From Prevotella heparinolytica (GTDB lineage Bacteria; Bacteroidota; Bacteroidia; Bacteroidales; Bacteroidaceae): a DNA stretch of 64,000 nt. A program made the translations under genes and the position numbers. The notes below the pieces were generated by a model. It searched no databases. It saw only the letters and a program-made list of their open reading frames with translations, and was not told where the DNA came from. The stretch is from the NCBI RefSeq assembly GCF_004342845.1, contig NZ_SLXB01000015.1, positions 28,522 to 92,521 on the forward strand. The letters are read 5' to 3'. Of this stretch, positions 8,254-18,128 are shown in pieces. The number at the start of each line of letters is the position of its first letter. Position 1 is the stretch's first letter.

Positions 8254-10152
8254 TTACCGCTGTGCCGGAGCAGGTTTCGCCCGCAACAGTCCCACTTCTC
8301 CGCTCGTTGCTGTGAACAGCACTTCGCGGCCGTTCAGCGGAACCACGGTGCTGATAAGGGAGTTTCCTATCTTGTGCTTCCACAGTATCTTGCCGCTTCG
8401 GGCTTCCAACGCGAAGACAAGCCCTTCTTTCGTACTGCCGAACACCACTCCTTCTTTTTCTACCTGCATGGAGGGAGCGTGCTCGTAGCCGAAGCCTACA
8501 TCGGATGCCCAAATCTCTTTCGGGACATCGCCCCGGGTGGCGTAGCAGACAATGCTGTCGTTCATCGTCTTGCTGTATACACGTTCACCGTCTTCGGAGA
8601 GGCCGATGGTTTCGCGTACCATGGATTGGAACGTGCGCCATACGGTATTTCCGGTTTGGATGTCGATGGCTGTCATGGCACGTTGTGGGTCGGTGATGAA
8701 CACCTTTCCTTGTGCTGCCACCGGCCATACGGCAGCGGGAGAGAAGTGCATGCGGGTCAGTCCTCCCGTCCACCTCCAGCATTCCTTGCCGTCCGCCTTG
8801 TTCAGGGCATAGAGTGTATTGTCCCATGCCCCGAAGATAACCTTGTCTTCCGTTACCAGCGGTTTGGTTTCGATGTAACCCTTCACGCCCGTGTAGGCCC
8901 AAACCAGCCTGCCCGTGCGGATGTTTATGGCACGAAAGGTGCCGTCGCTGGCGCCGATGTAGGCCGTGCCTTTGTCGATGGTCACTGCCCCGAGTACAGG
9001 TTCTGCGGCTTCGGTCGTCCATAGCAGACTTCCGTCTTTCGTGTTCAGTCCGTAGATGCGGCGGTCTGCCGAGCCGAACACAACGATGCCTTCGCTTGCC
9101 GCGGGAGTGCCTACGATGCGTTTGCCTGAGGCAAAGCTCCACAGCTTACGGCCGTTCTTCAGGGCGTAGGCGGTGAGGATGCCCATGTCGTCGCCTACAA
9201 AGACTTTGTCTTTTTCTACGCAGGGAGAGCAGTAGATGCCTACTCCTGTCTGCACCGTCCATTGTTCCTTCACCTGCGGATAGTTCTTGTTGACGGAGAA
9301 GTCGGGGTATTTATCCGCTTTGCCGTTGCGGTTGTAATAGGGCTCGACGAGCGAGAAGGCTGCCCACTCTTTGGCCGGTTCGCCGATACGCTGCGTATAT
9401 ACCTTGATGGAATCTTTACTTACTTCGTAGATGCCATACCCCGGCTTTCCCTCTTTGTCGCGCAGGTTGCTGCGCATCAGTATGCCCGGAATGCCGTCGT
9501 AGCGCAAATTTCTGTTCGCATGATAGTGTCCGCCGATGAACAGGCGTATGTTGTAGGGGCGCACGGCATCGGTTACCTCGTACCAGTTGTCCACATCTCC
9601 TTCCATCAACGGATAATGGGTGACGAGTATCACGGGTTTGTCTCTGCCCGCCTTATCCATTTCCTCGGTCATCCACCGGATGTCTTGCGGCACTACATGA
9701 CCATAGGCCATGCGCATCAGCGGGCCCGAGTTGAAGCCGAGGAACAGAATTCCTTTGTGTTCGAACTCAAAACGTTCTCCGCCGAAAATCTCTCCGAAGG
9801 CGGTACAACCTGAGTCGCTCCACTTCGTCTCATGATTGCCGAGGATGACGTAGTAGCGGGTTTTCAGCAGGTCGAGGCACGATTTCACTTTCTCCATGGT
9901 GGTACGGTCTCCTTCCTCGGTCAGGTCGCCTGTCACCAGAACGAAGTCGATGCTGTCCGTGGCGTTGATTTGTGCGATGGAGCGCAGCAAGTCTTCCGTG
10001 GGGTTCGGATTGTTCGGGTTCAGATGAATATCCGTCAGTTGCGCGAAGCGGAATGTTTCCTGTTGTGCCTGCATGCCAAGGGGGATGAGGCAAACCGTCA
10101 GGAACAGGGTCAACAGGCTTCGACTGAAAAAGTATGATTGGTTTAACTTCAT
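8254..10152 (-). CDS. Metallophosphoesterase fused to PQQ-type beta-propeller
   Basis: This protein has 632 residues from the ATG MKLNQSYFFSRS; an ATG 11 codons upstream would overlap the previous gene. A signal peptide ends near GMQA-Q. Calcineurin-like phosphoesterase motifs follow: QLTDIHLN, LVTGDLTEEGD, VILGNHETKW, VTHYPLMEGD and FIGGHYHANR, giving a two-metal site. The C-terminal half is made of repeated blades of the type GIVVFGSADRRIYGLNTKDG and GKVFITDPQ, as in PQQ-like (BamB-type) propellers. The product should be periplasmic and could dephosphorylate sugar or wall fragments. It starts 19 bp after the amidase stop. Confidence 0.88.
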   Translation of the reverse strand: MKLNQSYFFSRSLLTLFLTVCLIPLGMQAQQETFRFAQLTDIHLNPNNPNPTEDLLRSIAQINATDSIDFVLVTGDLTEEGDRTTMEKVKSCLDLLKTRYYVILGNHETKWSDSGCTAFGEIFGGERFEFEHKGILFLGFNSGPLMRMAYGHVVPQDIRWMTEEMDKAGRDKPVILVTHYPLMEGDVDNWYEVTDAVRPYNIRLFIGGHYHANRNLRYDGIPGILMRSNLRDKEGKPGYGIYEVSKDSIKVYTQRIGEPAKEWAAFSLVEPYYNRNGKADKYPDFSVNKNYPQVKEQWTVQTGVGIYCSPCVEKDKVFVGDDMGILTAYALKNGRKLWSFASGKRIVGTPAASEGIVVFGSADRRIYGLNTKDGSLLWTTEAAEPVLGAVTIDKGTAYIGASDGTFRAINIRTGRLVWAYTGVKGYIETKPLVTEDKVIFGAWDNTLYALNKADGKECWRWTGGLTRMHFSPAAVWPVAAQGKVFITDPQRAMTAIDIQTGNTVWRTFQSMVRETIGLSEDGERVYSKTMNDSIVCYATRGDVPKEIWASDVGFGYEHAPSMQVEKEGVVFGSTKEGLVFALEARSGKILWKHKIGNSLISTVVPLNGREVLFTATSGEVGLLRAKPAPAQR

Positions 10153-10171
10153 AGATAGAGTATGATTGGTG

Positions 10172-13100
10172 TTACTTATTGTCATTGAAGAAGGTCAATA
10201 CCGCGTGCATGAATGCTTCTCTTTCCGCCTCGGTACGTATCGCCTCGAAAGGAAATCCCAGAATCAGTGTTTTGTAGTCGCCCTGATAAGCCACGCCGGC
10301 ACTCAGGTTGTTCTCAGCATAGCGCATCACCGTATAGGCGTCTTTGCTTGCCGGCTCAATGGCGTCGGGCGCTTCTACTACGTATGTTTCCGCGTTCAGT
10401 TCGTTGTAGTAGGTGTAATTCCCCGATAGAGAGGGGAATGGAGAAGCCACGCTTTTCACTTTCCCCGTTATGGCTGCCTGGCCTACACGCCACTTGTACT
10501 TCAGGATATCCGTGGCAAACTTCTTGTCCGCTTCATCGGCAGCGGCAAGCCGGTTGTCCCAAAGGTCTGTTCCGACGAAAGCACCCGAAACAAAGATGTT
10601 TCCTCCTTGCTTGCAATATGCGGTAATCGCTTCCTGCATCCGGTTGTTGAAGGTTTTGAACTCCAACGGCATCACACCCCTTCCCATCTTGCTCTGGCAT
10701 TCTTTTCCTAAGATGAGGTCGACGTAGTTGTAGTCGTTGAGCGATGTCCATCCGTCTTCCACAGCTTCGTCGCTGCTCGAAACAAAGGAGTAGCCCGCTT
10801 TCAGTATCGCGGCGCCGTGTACGGAGGGATAGTCGAACGTATTGCCGGCAATCACTTGATTTTCATAATCACCGTAGCTGTCGCCAAAGCCCGATGCATC
10901 GTCGTCCATCCAAGGAATGGAGCGGCGAAACTCTTTCATTTTACCGATGTAGCTGATGTCCTTTATATAAGGTACACCGTGATCTTGTTCGTCCAGAAAA
11001 CCGGCAAGCAACGTATCGGCCGGTGCAGGTGCCACGAAGTCGGCGGGAGCGCTGATACGGTCGAATCCGTTTACCACCAGTATCGTGCCCTTGGATTGTG
11101 AAGCCCGTCCTACCGATAGTATTTCGGATGGGAAGCTCTCACCTCCTTTGTTCACGGCCGTCACTTTGTAGCTGCATACCACGTCGGCAGGAATGCGTAC
11201 ACGGTAGCTGTTCTTCTCCACCAATACGCCGTTATCGAAAGCTCCGTTTCCGATGCGCGTATAGACAATGTATTTCTCTGCTTTGGCTGTCGGTTCCAAT
11301 GTGTCGTCCACGGGTTGCCAGCTCAGCTCTACCTCATCCTCTCCGGTCATGCGCAGGGCCATGTGGTCTACCGGAAGTGGTTGGACAACGTACTCCGTGC
11401 CATATTGCGAGCAGAGGAACTGCAACATGCCTTTGTAGATGGCACGGCTCACGGTGAAGCGGAAACGTGGGTCGAGTCCGTAGCGCATATCGGCAAAGTT
11501 CTGGTGAGAAAGCAGTTCGAGCAGCATGGTGGGTACGCGGGGGACACGGGCCTCGTAATAAGATTGATTCCACTTGCCTCGGCGGGTCCATCGGGGTTCG
11601 TAAAGAGTGCGCACATCACGCACGATGTTCGATTGAATCAAGTCGGTCAGGTCGTGGCCGAGGTAGCGCGACGCTCCGTTGGCATACTTTTCGTTGTAGG
11701 CATTGGTATAGTAGATGCCCAGCGTCCCGATAATGGAGTCGTTCAAGGTGGTTCCCGCATCCGAGTGGAAGGCGAAAGCCATGTTCACGGGAATGTTCAG
11801 TCCCTTTTCCGTGGGATTAACCGGAGAACCTCCGGCGAGGTAGTTCACCCAGATGCCGCGGCATTTGTAGTCGTCCGTATAGTCGTTCTTGCCCTTGCTC
11901 TCGGAATATACGCTGTCGGGAATTCCCGCCCATTGCAGCCAGTAGCGGGCTGCTTCGCAGAAACGGGGATAGCCGCTTGTCTCAAATCTCTGTTGCGACA
12001 AGAAAGCGGCAGTTTGAGATTCGTTTTTTTCGCTTGTGCTTTCCGTTTGCAGGTTGCGTGTATCGGAGCTTTTCAGATTTTCTGTTATGCCTTCATCGGA
12101 GATGCGGCGTGCTATGTTACCCATACCGCCGCCAATCTTCACGGCATCTGCCGTTATCATTCGTCCGGCTTTGGCCGAGCGGTTGCTCAAAACCACTCTG
12201 CCCTCCTTATTCCTTCCGGCATCGAAAGCGAAAGTACCGAGGTAAATCCACGTGCCGCCTCCCATTTGCTGGTTGACTCTGAACTGTGTCATGCCGCCTT
12301 TATGATACACCGTGTAGAGTGCATCGTCTGCACTGTTTGGTAGTGTTTGGTAGGCTACGTATACGGCATACTGTCCGGTCGAAGGTATTTCGGGCATCCA
12401 TTCGGCTGTGCTTTCTTTCCCTTTCTTGATGGTTTCGACAGCACGATAGCTACCTTCCTTGAAAGGGTTCTCGAAGCCGATGTATTGCGAGCGCAGGTGG
12501 GCGAACCCTTCTCCGCTTCCTTGCGTCCAACTTTTATCTCCCGTGCTTTCCGTGTAGGTGGAGCTGCTGTTGAGGCAACCGTCGTTATCCACAATTTCCT
12601 CCTCCGCCCGGCAGTCGCGTTCGCGTGGCAGCAATACATTGGCGCCTGCATTTTCCAGCATCGGTACGAGGAAAGGCAATACGTAACTTTGGGTGTACAA
12701 GTCCTCCACCGTCTGGAAAATACGTGCACGTTGCCATTCCCAACGGGCAAGTTTAGACTCGTAGTACCAGCCGTGGCTTTGCCACAAAGCGATGTGACGA
12801 TTCAGCAAGCCGTTAGTGGGGGCATAAGGGGCAGAGATATTCGTCACCAAAGGCCTTGTGGCGGTGGGGTTGAATCTTTTGGCTTTCTTGTCTTTTTTAT
12901 GGCGCAGGGCTTGGGGAATCAGCTCTTCGATACTACGCTTGTTGGTGCGGATTTGCAGCCTGTTTTTGGCAAAGTGCGGCGGAAGTAAAGCACGCACACC
13001 TTTATAAATCTCGGCGACGTTGTCTTCAAGGAAAGGGATATAGGCGCAGTTCATGTTGGCAAAGAGTTGCAGCGTTTTCCCTTCCACGGCCACGGAGTCT

Positions 13101-13258
13101 ATCCTGATGTTTCCCACAGAAACTTCTTTCCGTGCCACGTCGTCCAGAAACCGCTCGATTTCACGGCGCACATCCGTCGGAAGTTCTTGCGCGCCTCCCG
13201 TCTGGGGGAAGAGGGAGGCGGCAAGCAGACTTGGTAAAAAAAGACGTCTTACATTCAT
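10172..13258 (-). CDS. Secreted amidase with inserted golvesin-like domain
   Basis: This 1028-residue exported protein has a signal peptide (1-23, ending TGGAQ). An Amidase_3-like fold appears split. The front half (about 137-215) has NGLLNRHIALWQSHGWYYE, EDLYTQSYVLPFLVPMLENAGANVLLPRERD. The rear half (about 485-640) has MAFAFHSDAGT with H498 as a likely zinc ligand, and TMLLELLSHQNFADM. Between them (about 225-375) sits a golvesin/xanthan-lyase C-terminal-like beta domain. A fibronectin-like segment follows (about 660-740), then a C-terminal domain of unknown type. Likely role: N-acetylmuramoyl-L-alanine amidase on shed peptidoglycan. Related proteins are often labelled xanthan lyase, which I consider less apt. 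Confidence 0.75.
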   Translation of the reverse strand: MNVRRLFLPSLLAASLFPQTGGAQELPTDVRREIERFLDDVARKEVSVGNIRIDSVAVEGKTLQLFANMNCAYIPFLEDNVAEIYKGVRALLPPHFAKNRLQIRTNKRSIEELIPQALRHKKDKKAKRFNPTATRPLVTNISAPYAPTNGLLNRHIALWQSHGWYYESKLARWEWQRARIFQTVEDLYTQSYVLPFLVPMLENAGANVLLPRERDCRAEEEIVDNDGCLNSSSTYTESTGDKSWTQGSGEGFAHLRSQYIGFENPFKEGSYRAVETIKKGKESTAEWMPEIPSTGQYAVYVAYQTLPNSADDALYTVYHKGGMTQFRVNQQMGGGTWIYLGTFAFDAGRNKEGRVVLSNRSAKAGRMITADAVKIGGGMGNIARRISDEGITENLKSSDTRNLQTESTSEKNESQTAAFLSQQRFETSGYPRFCEAARYWLQWAGIPDSVYSESKGKNDYTDDYKCRGIWVNYLAGGSPVNPTEKGLNIPVNMAFAFHSDAGTTLNDSIIGTLGIYYTNAYNEKYANGASRYLGHDLTDLIQSNIVRDVRTLYEPRWTRRGKWNQSYYEARVPRVPTMLLELLSHQNFADMRYGLDPRFRFTVSRAIYKGMLQFLCSQYGTEYVVQPLPVDHMALRMTGEDEVELSWQPVDDTLEPTAKAEKYIVYTRIGNGAFDNGVLVEKNSYRVRIPADVVCSYKVTAVNKGGESFPSEILSVGRASQSKGTILVVNGFDRISAPADFVAPAPADTLLAGFLDEQDHGVPYIKDISYIGKMKEFRRSIPWMDDDASGFGDSYGDYENQVIAGNTFDYPSVHGAAILKAGYSFVSSSDEAVEDGWTSLNDYNYVDLILGKECQSKMGRGVMPLEFKTFNNRMQEAITAYCKQGGNIFVSGAFVGTDLWDNRLAAADEADKKFATDILKYKWRVGQAAITGKVKSVASPFPSLSGNYTYYNELNAETYVVEAPDAIEPASKDAYTVMRYAENNLSAGVAYQGDYKTLILGFPFEAIRTEAEREAFMHAVLTFFNDNK

Positions 13259-13272
13259 GATGATGTGTTAAG

Positions 13273-14727
13273 TTAATGTTCTTTTTTATTCTTCTTAATC
13301 AGCAGGCAGAGGCCGATGAAAGTGAACAGCGCATTGAATATCAGTAATTCGTAGCTGAACTGGTAGCCTCCAAACCATGCTTCGGAATTCTTTTGCAGAA
13401 TGAAGCATAAGGCCGGCGAAGCGATGGCAACCAACGGTATATACTTGTCACGCACCTGTTGTTTCATGAAAATGCCGAAAGCAAACAAACCCAAGATGGG
13501 GCCGTAGCTGTAGCTTGCCAGAATATATACAGCGTCGATGACGCTTGTGTTATTCAGGAGATTGAATACAAAAATAGTGATGCCCATGACTACGGCCATG
13601 CCGACGTGTACCTTCTTGCGTATCTTGACAACCGTGTCTTCCGGCTTGCCTTTCGCCCCCAGAATGTCTACGGTGAAAGAGGTGGTCAGGGCGGTAAGTG
13701 CCGAACCGGCAGCAGAATAGGCCGAAGAAATCAGTCCGATGATGAACAGGATGCCTACGACGGCGGGGAAATAGTCGCCGGTGGCAATCAAGGGGAACAG
13801 CTCGTCGCTCTTTGCCACCGTAATCTCCCGATTGGCGGCGAATATGTAGAGCAGTACGCCCAGCATGAGGAACAGCAGGATGACGAAGAATTGAGAGATG
13901 ACACTGGTTATCATGTTCTTCTGCGAGTCTTTGAAGTTCTTGCAACTCAGGTTGCGCTGCATCATGTCTTGATCCAGTCCCGTCATGGCAATCATTGTGA
14001 AGACTCCGGCGAGGAATTGCTTGAAGAAGTATTGCTTGCTGTTTACGTCGTCGAAGAAGAAGATGCGCGACATGTCGCTGTCGGCAATGGTGCTTATCAT
14101 GCCGGTGAACGACAAGTTCAAGTCGGAAGCGATGTAGTAAATGCAGAGTGCTACCGAAACCACCAGACAGAATGTTTTCAGAGAATCAGTCCAAATCAGT
14201 GATTTTACTCCGCCTTGAAAAGTGTACAGCCATACTAAAGCTACCGTAATGGCTACATTCAGCAGGAACGGCAGTCCGAACGGCTCGAATACCAGTAATT
14301 GCAACGTCAGGCACACCAAAAACAGGCGGACGGCTGCGCCGAGCATCTTAGAAATAAAGAAGAACCAAGCTCCCGTGCGATAAGAAGACATGCCGAAACG
14401 GTTTTCCAGATACTCGTAGATAGACACCAGATTCATCTTGTAGAACAAGGGTACAAGCACGTAAGCAATGATGAGTTGTCCGACAATGAAGCCCATAACC
14501 ATCTGCAGATAGCCGAAACTACTGGCTGTCACCATGCCCGGAACGGAGACGTAGGTAACGCCCGAAATGGCAGAGCCTACCATGGCAAAAGCCACTACAT
14601 ACCAAGATGATTTGCGGTTGCCGACAAAGAAACCTTCGTTGTCGGCCTTTCTGCCTGCAATGTAGGATACCGTGAACAGTATCGCGAAGTAGGCGGCGAT
14701 GGTGATGATTACTGAAAGCGGTGTCAT
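13273..14727 (-). CDS. Sodium:solute symporter (SSS family)
   Basis: This is a 484-residue polytopic membrane protein. Hallmarks are GRKADNEGFFVGNRKSSWYVVAFAMVGSAISGVTYVSVPG near the N-terminus, GMSSYRTGAWFF, and WTDSLKTFCLVVSV, as in SSS-type sugar/sialic-acid cotransporters. About 13 helices are predicted. It lies between NamZ-2 and the amidase, so a natural guess is Na+-coupled uptake of MurNAc or a muropeptide sugar released by NamZ. The substrate is inference from context. The stop is 14 bp before the amidase start. Confidence 0.88.
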   Translation of the reverse strand: MTPLSVIITIAAYFAILFTVSYIAGRKADNEGFFVGNRKSSWYVVAFAMVGSAISGVTYVSVPGMVTASSFGYLQMVMGFIVGQLIIAYVLVPLFYKMNLVSIYEYLENRFGMSSYRTGAWFFFISKMLGAAVRLFLVCLTLQLLVFEPFGLPFLLNVAITVALVWLYTFQGGVKSLIWTDSLKTFCLVVSVALCIYYIASDLNLSFTGMISTIADSDMSRIFFFDDVNSKQYFFKQFLAGVFTMIAMTGLDQDMMQRNLSCKNFKDSQKNMITSVISQFFVILLFLMLGVLLYIFAANREITVAKSDELFPLIATGDYFPAVVGILFIIGLISSAYSAAGSALTALTTSFTVDILGAKGKPEDTVVKIRKKVHVGMAVVMGITIFVFNLLNNTSVIDAVYILASYSYGPILGLFAFGIFMKQQVRDKYIPLVAIASPALCFILQKNSEAWFGGYQFSYELLIFNALFTFIGLCLLIKKNKKEH

Positions 14728-14816
14728 GAGGAGGATTTACTGTTTATTCATTTATAATTGTTTGATTAATCTGTTATTCGCCATAATGCGTGGAGTGCCG
14801 GTGCGTAGGCACGAGG

Positions 14817-15983
14817 TCATTCTTCGTAGAGCAGATAAGGTTTGCGCTGCACCTTGAACTTTTCCACGTCTTCTTTCCACATTGCTTTTATCTCGTCGGC
14901 ACTTTTCCCTTCTTTTATCATTTTGCGCACGTAGTCTGTGCCTATCAGCAGTTCGAAAAAAGAGCGGAAGAAGTGGTCTTCCATATTCAGGTTTCGGTAG
15001 GCGTCTATCACATAACTCAGGTCGATGCCGCGCTTCCAAATCTCCTCATCGCTCAGGTTGCTCAGGTTCATGCCGTGGCAAAGTTTGTTCAGTTGCGGCG
15101 GATTCTTGGCTCCGGGCACGCTGCGCGGCGTAAAGCTGTAACTATAGCCCGTCATGTTGGGATGTCCGTACACCTGAAACGGAAGGTCGGTTCCTCTGCC
15201 CAGGCTGACAGGAGTAGCTTCGAAATAGCAGGTAGAAGGATATAGATAGACGGACTTCATGTTCGGCAGGTTGGGCGATGGAGGAATCGGCAACCGATAC
15301 ATGGTTCGGTGTGTGTAGTTTTTGCAAGGAATGACGGTCAGGTCGCATACGCGCGAGGCGGGCAACCAGCGTTCGCCGTTCACCATCAACGCAAGTTCGC
15401 CCAGCGTCATGCCGTGCACAATGGGAATGGGAAGCCAACCCACGCCCGACTTGTATTTCATGTCCAGTATCGGTCCGTCCACATAATGCCCGTTGGGATT
15501 TGGGCGATCCAGTACCAGCACCTTGCGGTTATATTCTGCACAAGCATCCATTAGTCGGCACATGGAGGCATAATAGGTGTAGAACCGCAAACCTACATCC
15601 TGTATGTCTACAATCAGGATATCGAATTTACGCATAGAAGCATCGCTGGGTTTACCCAACTTTCCGTCGTATAAAGAAAGGATAGGAACGCCTGTCTTCG
15701 AATCCACAGAACTCGACACGTGTTCACCTGCATCGGCATTCCCCCGGAAGCCATGTTCGGGCGAGAATATAGCCACCACGTCGAATTTGTTTTCCAGCAA
15801 AACGTCCAGCAGGTGCTTGTCTCCCACCATGCCGGTGTGATTGGAGAATATGGCTATTCGCTTGTTTTTCAAGATGGGAAAATACTCCGAAGTCTGCTCG
15901 TCGCCTAAAACGACTCGCTCTTCTTGTGCCCCGCACAACAAAGAGCCACATAGCATCAAAAATAAAAGCAATAGTTTCTTCAT
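14817..15983 (-). CDS. namZ: Exo-beta-N-acetylmuramidase NamZ-2 (DUF1343)
   Basis: This 388-residue paralogue of the protein at 1011-2249 has a signal peptide (1-19, CGAQ), FSNHTGMV, FSPEHGFRGNADAGEH (73-88), VDIQDVGLRFYTYY (125-138) and VLDRPNPNGHYVDGP. It is the first gene of the transcription unit running down to namZ-1, under a clear promoter at 16019-16046. Two NamZ enzymes at the two ends of one run suggest different fragment preferences. Expected location is the periplasm. Confidence 0.9.
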   Translation of the reverse strand: MKKLLLLFLMLCGSLLCGAQEERVVLGDEQTSEYFPILKNKRIAIFSNHTGMVGDKHLLDVLLENKFDVVAIFSPEHGFRGNADAGEHVSSSVDSKTGVPILSLYDGKLGKPSDASMRKFDILIVDIQDVGLRFYTYYASMCRLMDACAEYNRKVLVLDRPNPNGHYVDGPILDMKYKSGVGWLPIPIVHGMTLGELALMVNGERWLPASRVCDLTVIPCKNYTHRTMYRLPIPPSPNLPNMKSVYLYPSTCYFEATPVSLGRGTDLPFQVYGHPNMTGYSYSFTPRSVPGAKNPPQLNKLCHGMNLSNLSDEEIWKRGIDLSYVIDAYRNLNMEDHFFRSFFELLIGTDYVRKMIKEGKSADEIKAMWKEDVEKFKVQRKPYLLYEE

Positions 15984-16018
15984 AATATGGTATAGCCTAA
16001 GGAGGATATTGTTTGCAA

Positions 16019-16046
16019 CAAAGATAACGTTTATTTTAATATCAAA
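16019..16046 (-). promoter_or_regulatory. Promoter for namZ-2 unit
   Basis: On the minus strand a perfect Bacteroidetes -7 box TATCTTTG lies at 16026-16019, with TTTG at 16046-16043. The gap is 16 bp, a little short of the usual 19. The box is about 36 bp upstream of the namZ-2 start codon. The rest of 16047-16222 is AT-rich and shows no gene. Confidence 0.55.
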
Positions 16047-16222
16047 AACACTTATTTTAATATTTTCAATATTATCAATCTTATTTTGCAGAGTTGGAAT
16101 ATCATAAGCTGTCCACTATCAATATTGCTCCATCGTGCTATCATTTCATGTTGCCTTTTCTTTCCCTTATATAGGATGCGCTGCACTAACCGTTCTACAA
16201 TATGTAGATTTCATGATCAATA

Positions 16223-16272
16223 AACCCATCGTCAGAATTAAATATGCACTAAATTAATTCTGCCGATGGGTT
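16223..16272 (-). terminator. Inverted repeat after SusD gene
   Basis: AACCCATCGTCAGAATTAA (16223-16241) pairs with TTAATTCTGCCGATGGGTT (16254-16272) with one mismatch, leaving a 12-nt loop. It begins 41 bp past the SusD stop, so it probably ends the susCD transcript and separates it from namZ-2. Confidence 0.65.
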
Positions 16273-16312
16273 AATCATAATAAAAGGTTAATGGTTTTGT
16301 AGTTAATTTTTA

Positions 16313-18109
16313 TCACCAGCCGGGATTATTCTCTAACTTATAACCATGGCTTTCATACAAGGTTATTTGATCCAAAGGAATAGGATATAAATAATCTTTC
16401 TCTGCATAAGTTCTCAATAGGGATGCGTCCGAGATAGGCAATATGTAACCAGCGTTTCCGGCTCTGTCCAAAACAATACTCTTCAATTTGTCTAATGTAA
16501 TCGTTTTTTGGGGATTCTGTTCGTTATACCAAGCCACGTATTTGTCTTTATCCAACCATGCGCCAAGATTCAGCTTCTTATTAAGTTTCATGTCCGCATA
16601 CTCCAACTTGTTCCAACGACGAAGATCATCGAATCGAATACCTTCGTACACCAATTCTACACGGCGTTCTCTACGAATCTCCCAAATAAGGGAAGGAACA
16701 TCTGCATCACGCTCCGGATCATTAATCGTAATGCCATTTACTGAAAGGTTTCCACCATTTAAAATAACATGGGGCATGTGTGTACTTTTTCTGTCGCGGA
16801 TTGTGTTTATTGTCCGGTCAAAGTCGTTTTGAGTCAGTTGGTAGGCATTTAGTTGAGCCAATTCGGCCGCAGCCTCGATATAATTCATTAAGACTTCGTT
16901 CAGTTTCATTATGGGGGCATCGGTTATGCAGGTATTGCTTCTGCCCCCCGGCTTATCTTTTAACTCTTCATTTACAAAGCGGTTTCCGAAATAACCGGAA
17001 ATAGCATATACACCTTCTATTCCGTTTAACCGTAGCCCCTTGGTTTCGATGTTGTCGGATAAGCGCGGGTCCCGGTCTGCTATTTCATCATAGAACCACT
17101 TGTCACCCTTGAACATTGTATTCTCTGTTTGATGGATAGGCAAACCATTTGCAGATAAATAGGAGTCGATTAAGGATTTTGAAGGGCTGTTTATCTCTGC
17201 TTCCGTATTTTGGAAACTCATTAAACTATGCATTAATACGCCTTCCACATAAGAACGATACATGATTATCTCCGGATTGCCGGCTAAGTCTTCCGAGGTT
17301 GTCAGCGTTTTATAACTATCGGCTATTTGATACGTGTTCCAGCTCATCAACTCGGCAGCGGCATCTTTGGCTTTTTGCAGATATTTCTTTGCATATTCGT
17401 TATTCTTTCCCCGGTATTTTTGCCAAGTTCCTTCAAATAATAGTATGCGTGAGGTATAAGCGTACGCAACGGCCTTGTTGATGCTCAGGCCCGTTACGCC
17501 GTCACTTTGGCGTATGTTCTGGCAAGCAAAATCCAAATCGTCCAGCACCTTGTCCATTACCGTGGTTCGTGGTTCGCGAGGTTTATACAGTTCTTCGTAA
17601 TTGGTATTGCTTAACTCCTCACTATACCAAGGCACATCTCCGAAACGCGAAACCTGCTTGGCATATTCCATTGCCCGCAAAAAGCGTGTTACACCCAGCC
17701 AATGGTTTTTAGCTTCTTCATTTAATGCGCTCTGTGAGATGCGGTTTATCATAATGTTTATTTGGCGTACATAGCTGAAAGTCCAAGTACGCTCATCTTT
17801 TTTCGTCGATTTGTCATCTGTCTCGGAAGCCGGTGCTACTTTTGTGAAGAATCTTGCTTCCTTTTGAGCATTATTGTCTGTCCAATCTGCAATGTTTGTT
17901 TCAGAATACCAGTCGGAACGACTCCACTCTGTTCTATAGCCTTCGAAGTATATATCATACAAAGCGTATACAGATGTGCGGATATTATCTTCGCTGTTCC
18001 AGAAATCAGGAGTATCTGTCACAGTATCCATAGGGTCGCGCGTCAGGAAATCCTCACAAGCACCCAGAGTTATTGCTACTAATAGTAAGCTTAATATTTT
18101 TATTTTCAT
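16313..18109 (-). CDS. SusD/RagB nutrient-binding lipoprotein
   Basis: This 598-residue outer-membrane lipoprotein has a signal with lipobox LGAC (Cys18) followed by EDFLTRDPMDTVTD, typical of SusD. It has the RagB/SusD TPR-like N-terminal half (FLRAMEYAKQVSRFGDVPWYSEEL) and the C-terminal family signature IRRERRVELVYEGIRFDDLRRWNKLEY. It sits as a lid over the SusC pore encoded just upstream (19 bp away). The ligand is unknown; the neighbouring muramidase genes suggest peptidoglycan fragments rather than a plant or host glycan, since no classical glycoside hydrolase is nearby. Confidence 0.95.
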   Translation of the reverse strand: MKIKILSLLLVAITLGACEDFLTRDPMDTVTDTPDFWNSEDNIRTSVYALYDIYFEGYRTEWSRSDWYSETNIADWTDNNAQKEARFFTKVAPASETDDKSTKKDERTWTFSYVRQINIMINRISQSALNEEAKNHWLGVTRFLRAMEYAKQVSRFGDVPWYSEELSNTNYEELYKPREPRTTVMDKVLDDLDFACQNIRQSDGVTGLSINKAVAYAYTSRILLFEGTWQKYRGKNNEYAKKYLQKAKDAAAELMSWNTYQIADSYKTLTTSEDLAGNPEIIMYRSYVEGVLMHSLMSFQNTEAEINSPSKSLIDSYLSANGLPIHQTENTMFKGDKWFYDEIADRDPRLSDNIETKGLRLNGIEGVYAISGYFGNRFVNEELKDKPGGRSNTCITDAPIMKLNEVLMNYIEAAAELAQLNAYQLTQNDFDRTINTIRDRKSTHMPHVILNGGNLSVNGITINDPERDADVPSLIWEIRRERRVELVYEGIRFDDLRRWNKLEYADMKLNKKLNLGAWLDKDKYVAWYNEQNPQKTITLDKLKSIVLDRAGNAGYILPISDASLLRTYAEKDYLYPIPLDQITLYESHGYKLENNPGW

Positions 18110-18128
18110 ATCGATAGTCTTTTTTTAT

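Noticed and set aside
16128..16222. Possible small RNA or gene between namZ-2 and susD
   Set aside because: AT-rich, with no open frame of note and no promoter facing it beyond the namZ-2 one.
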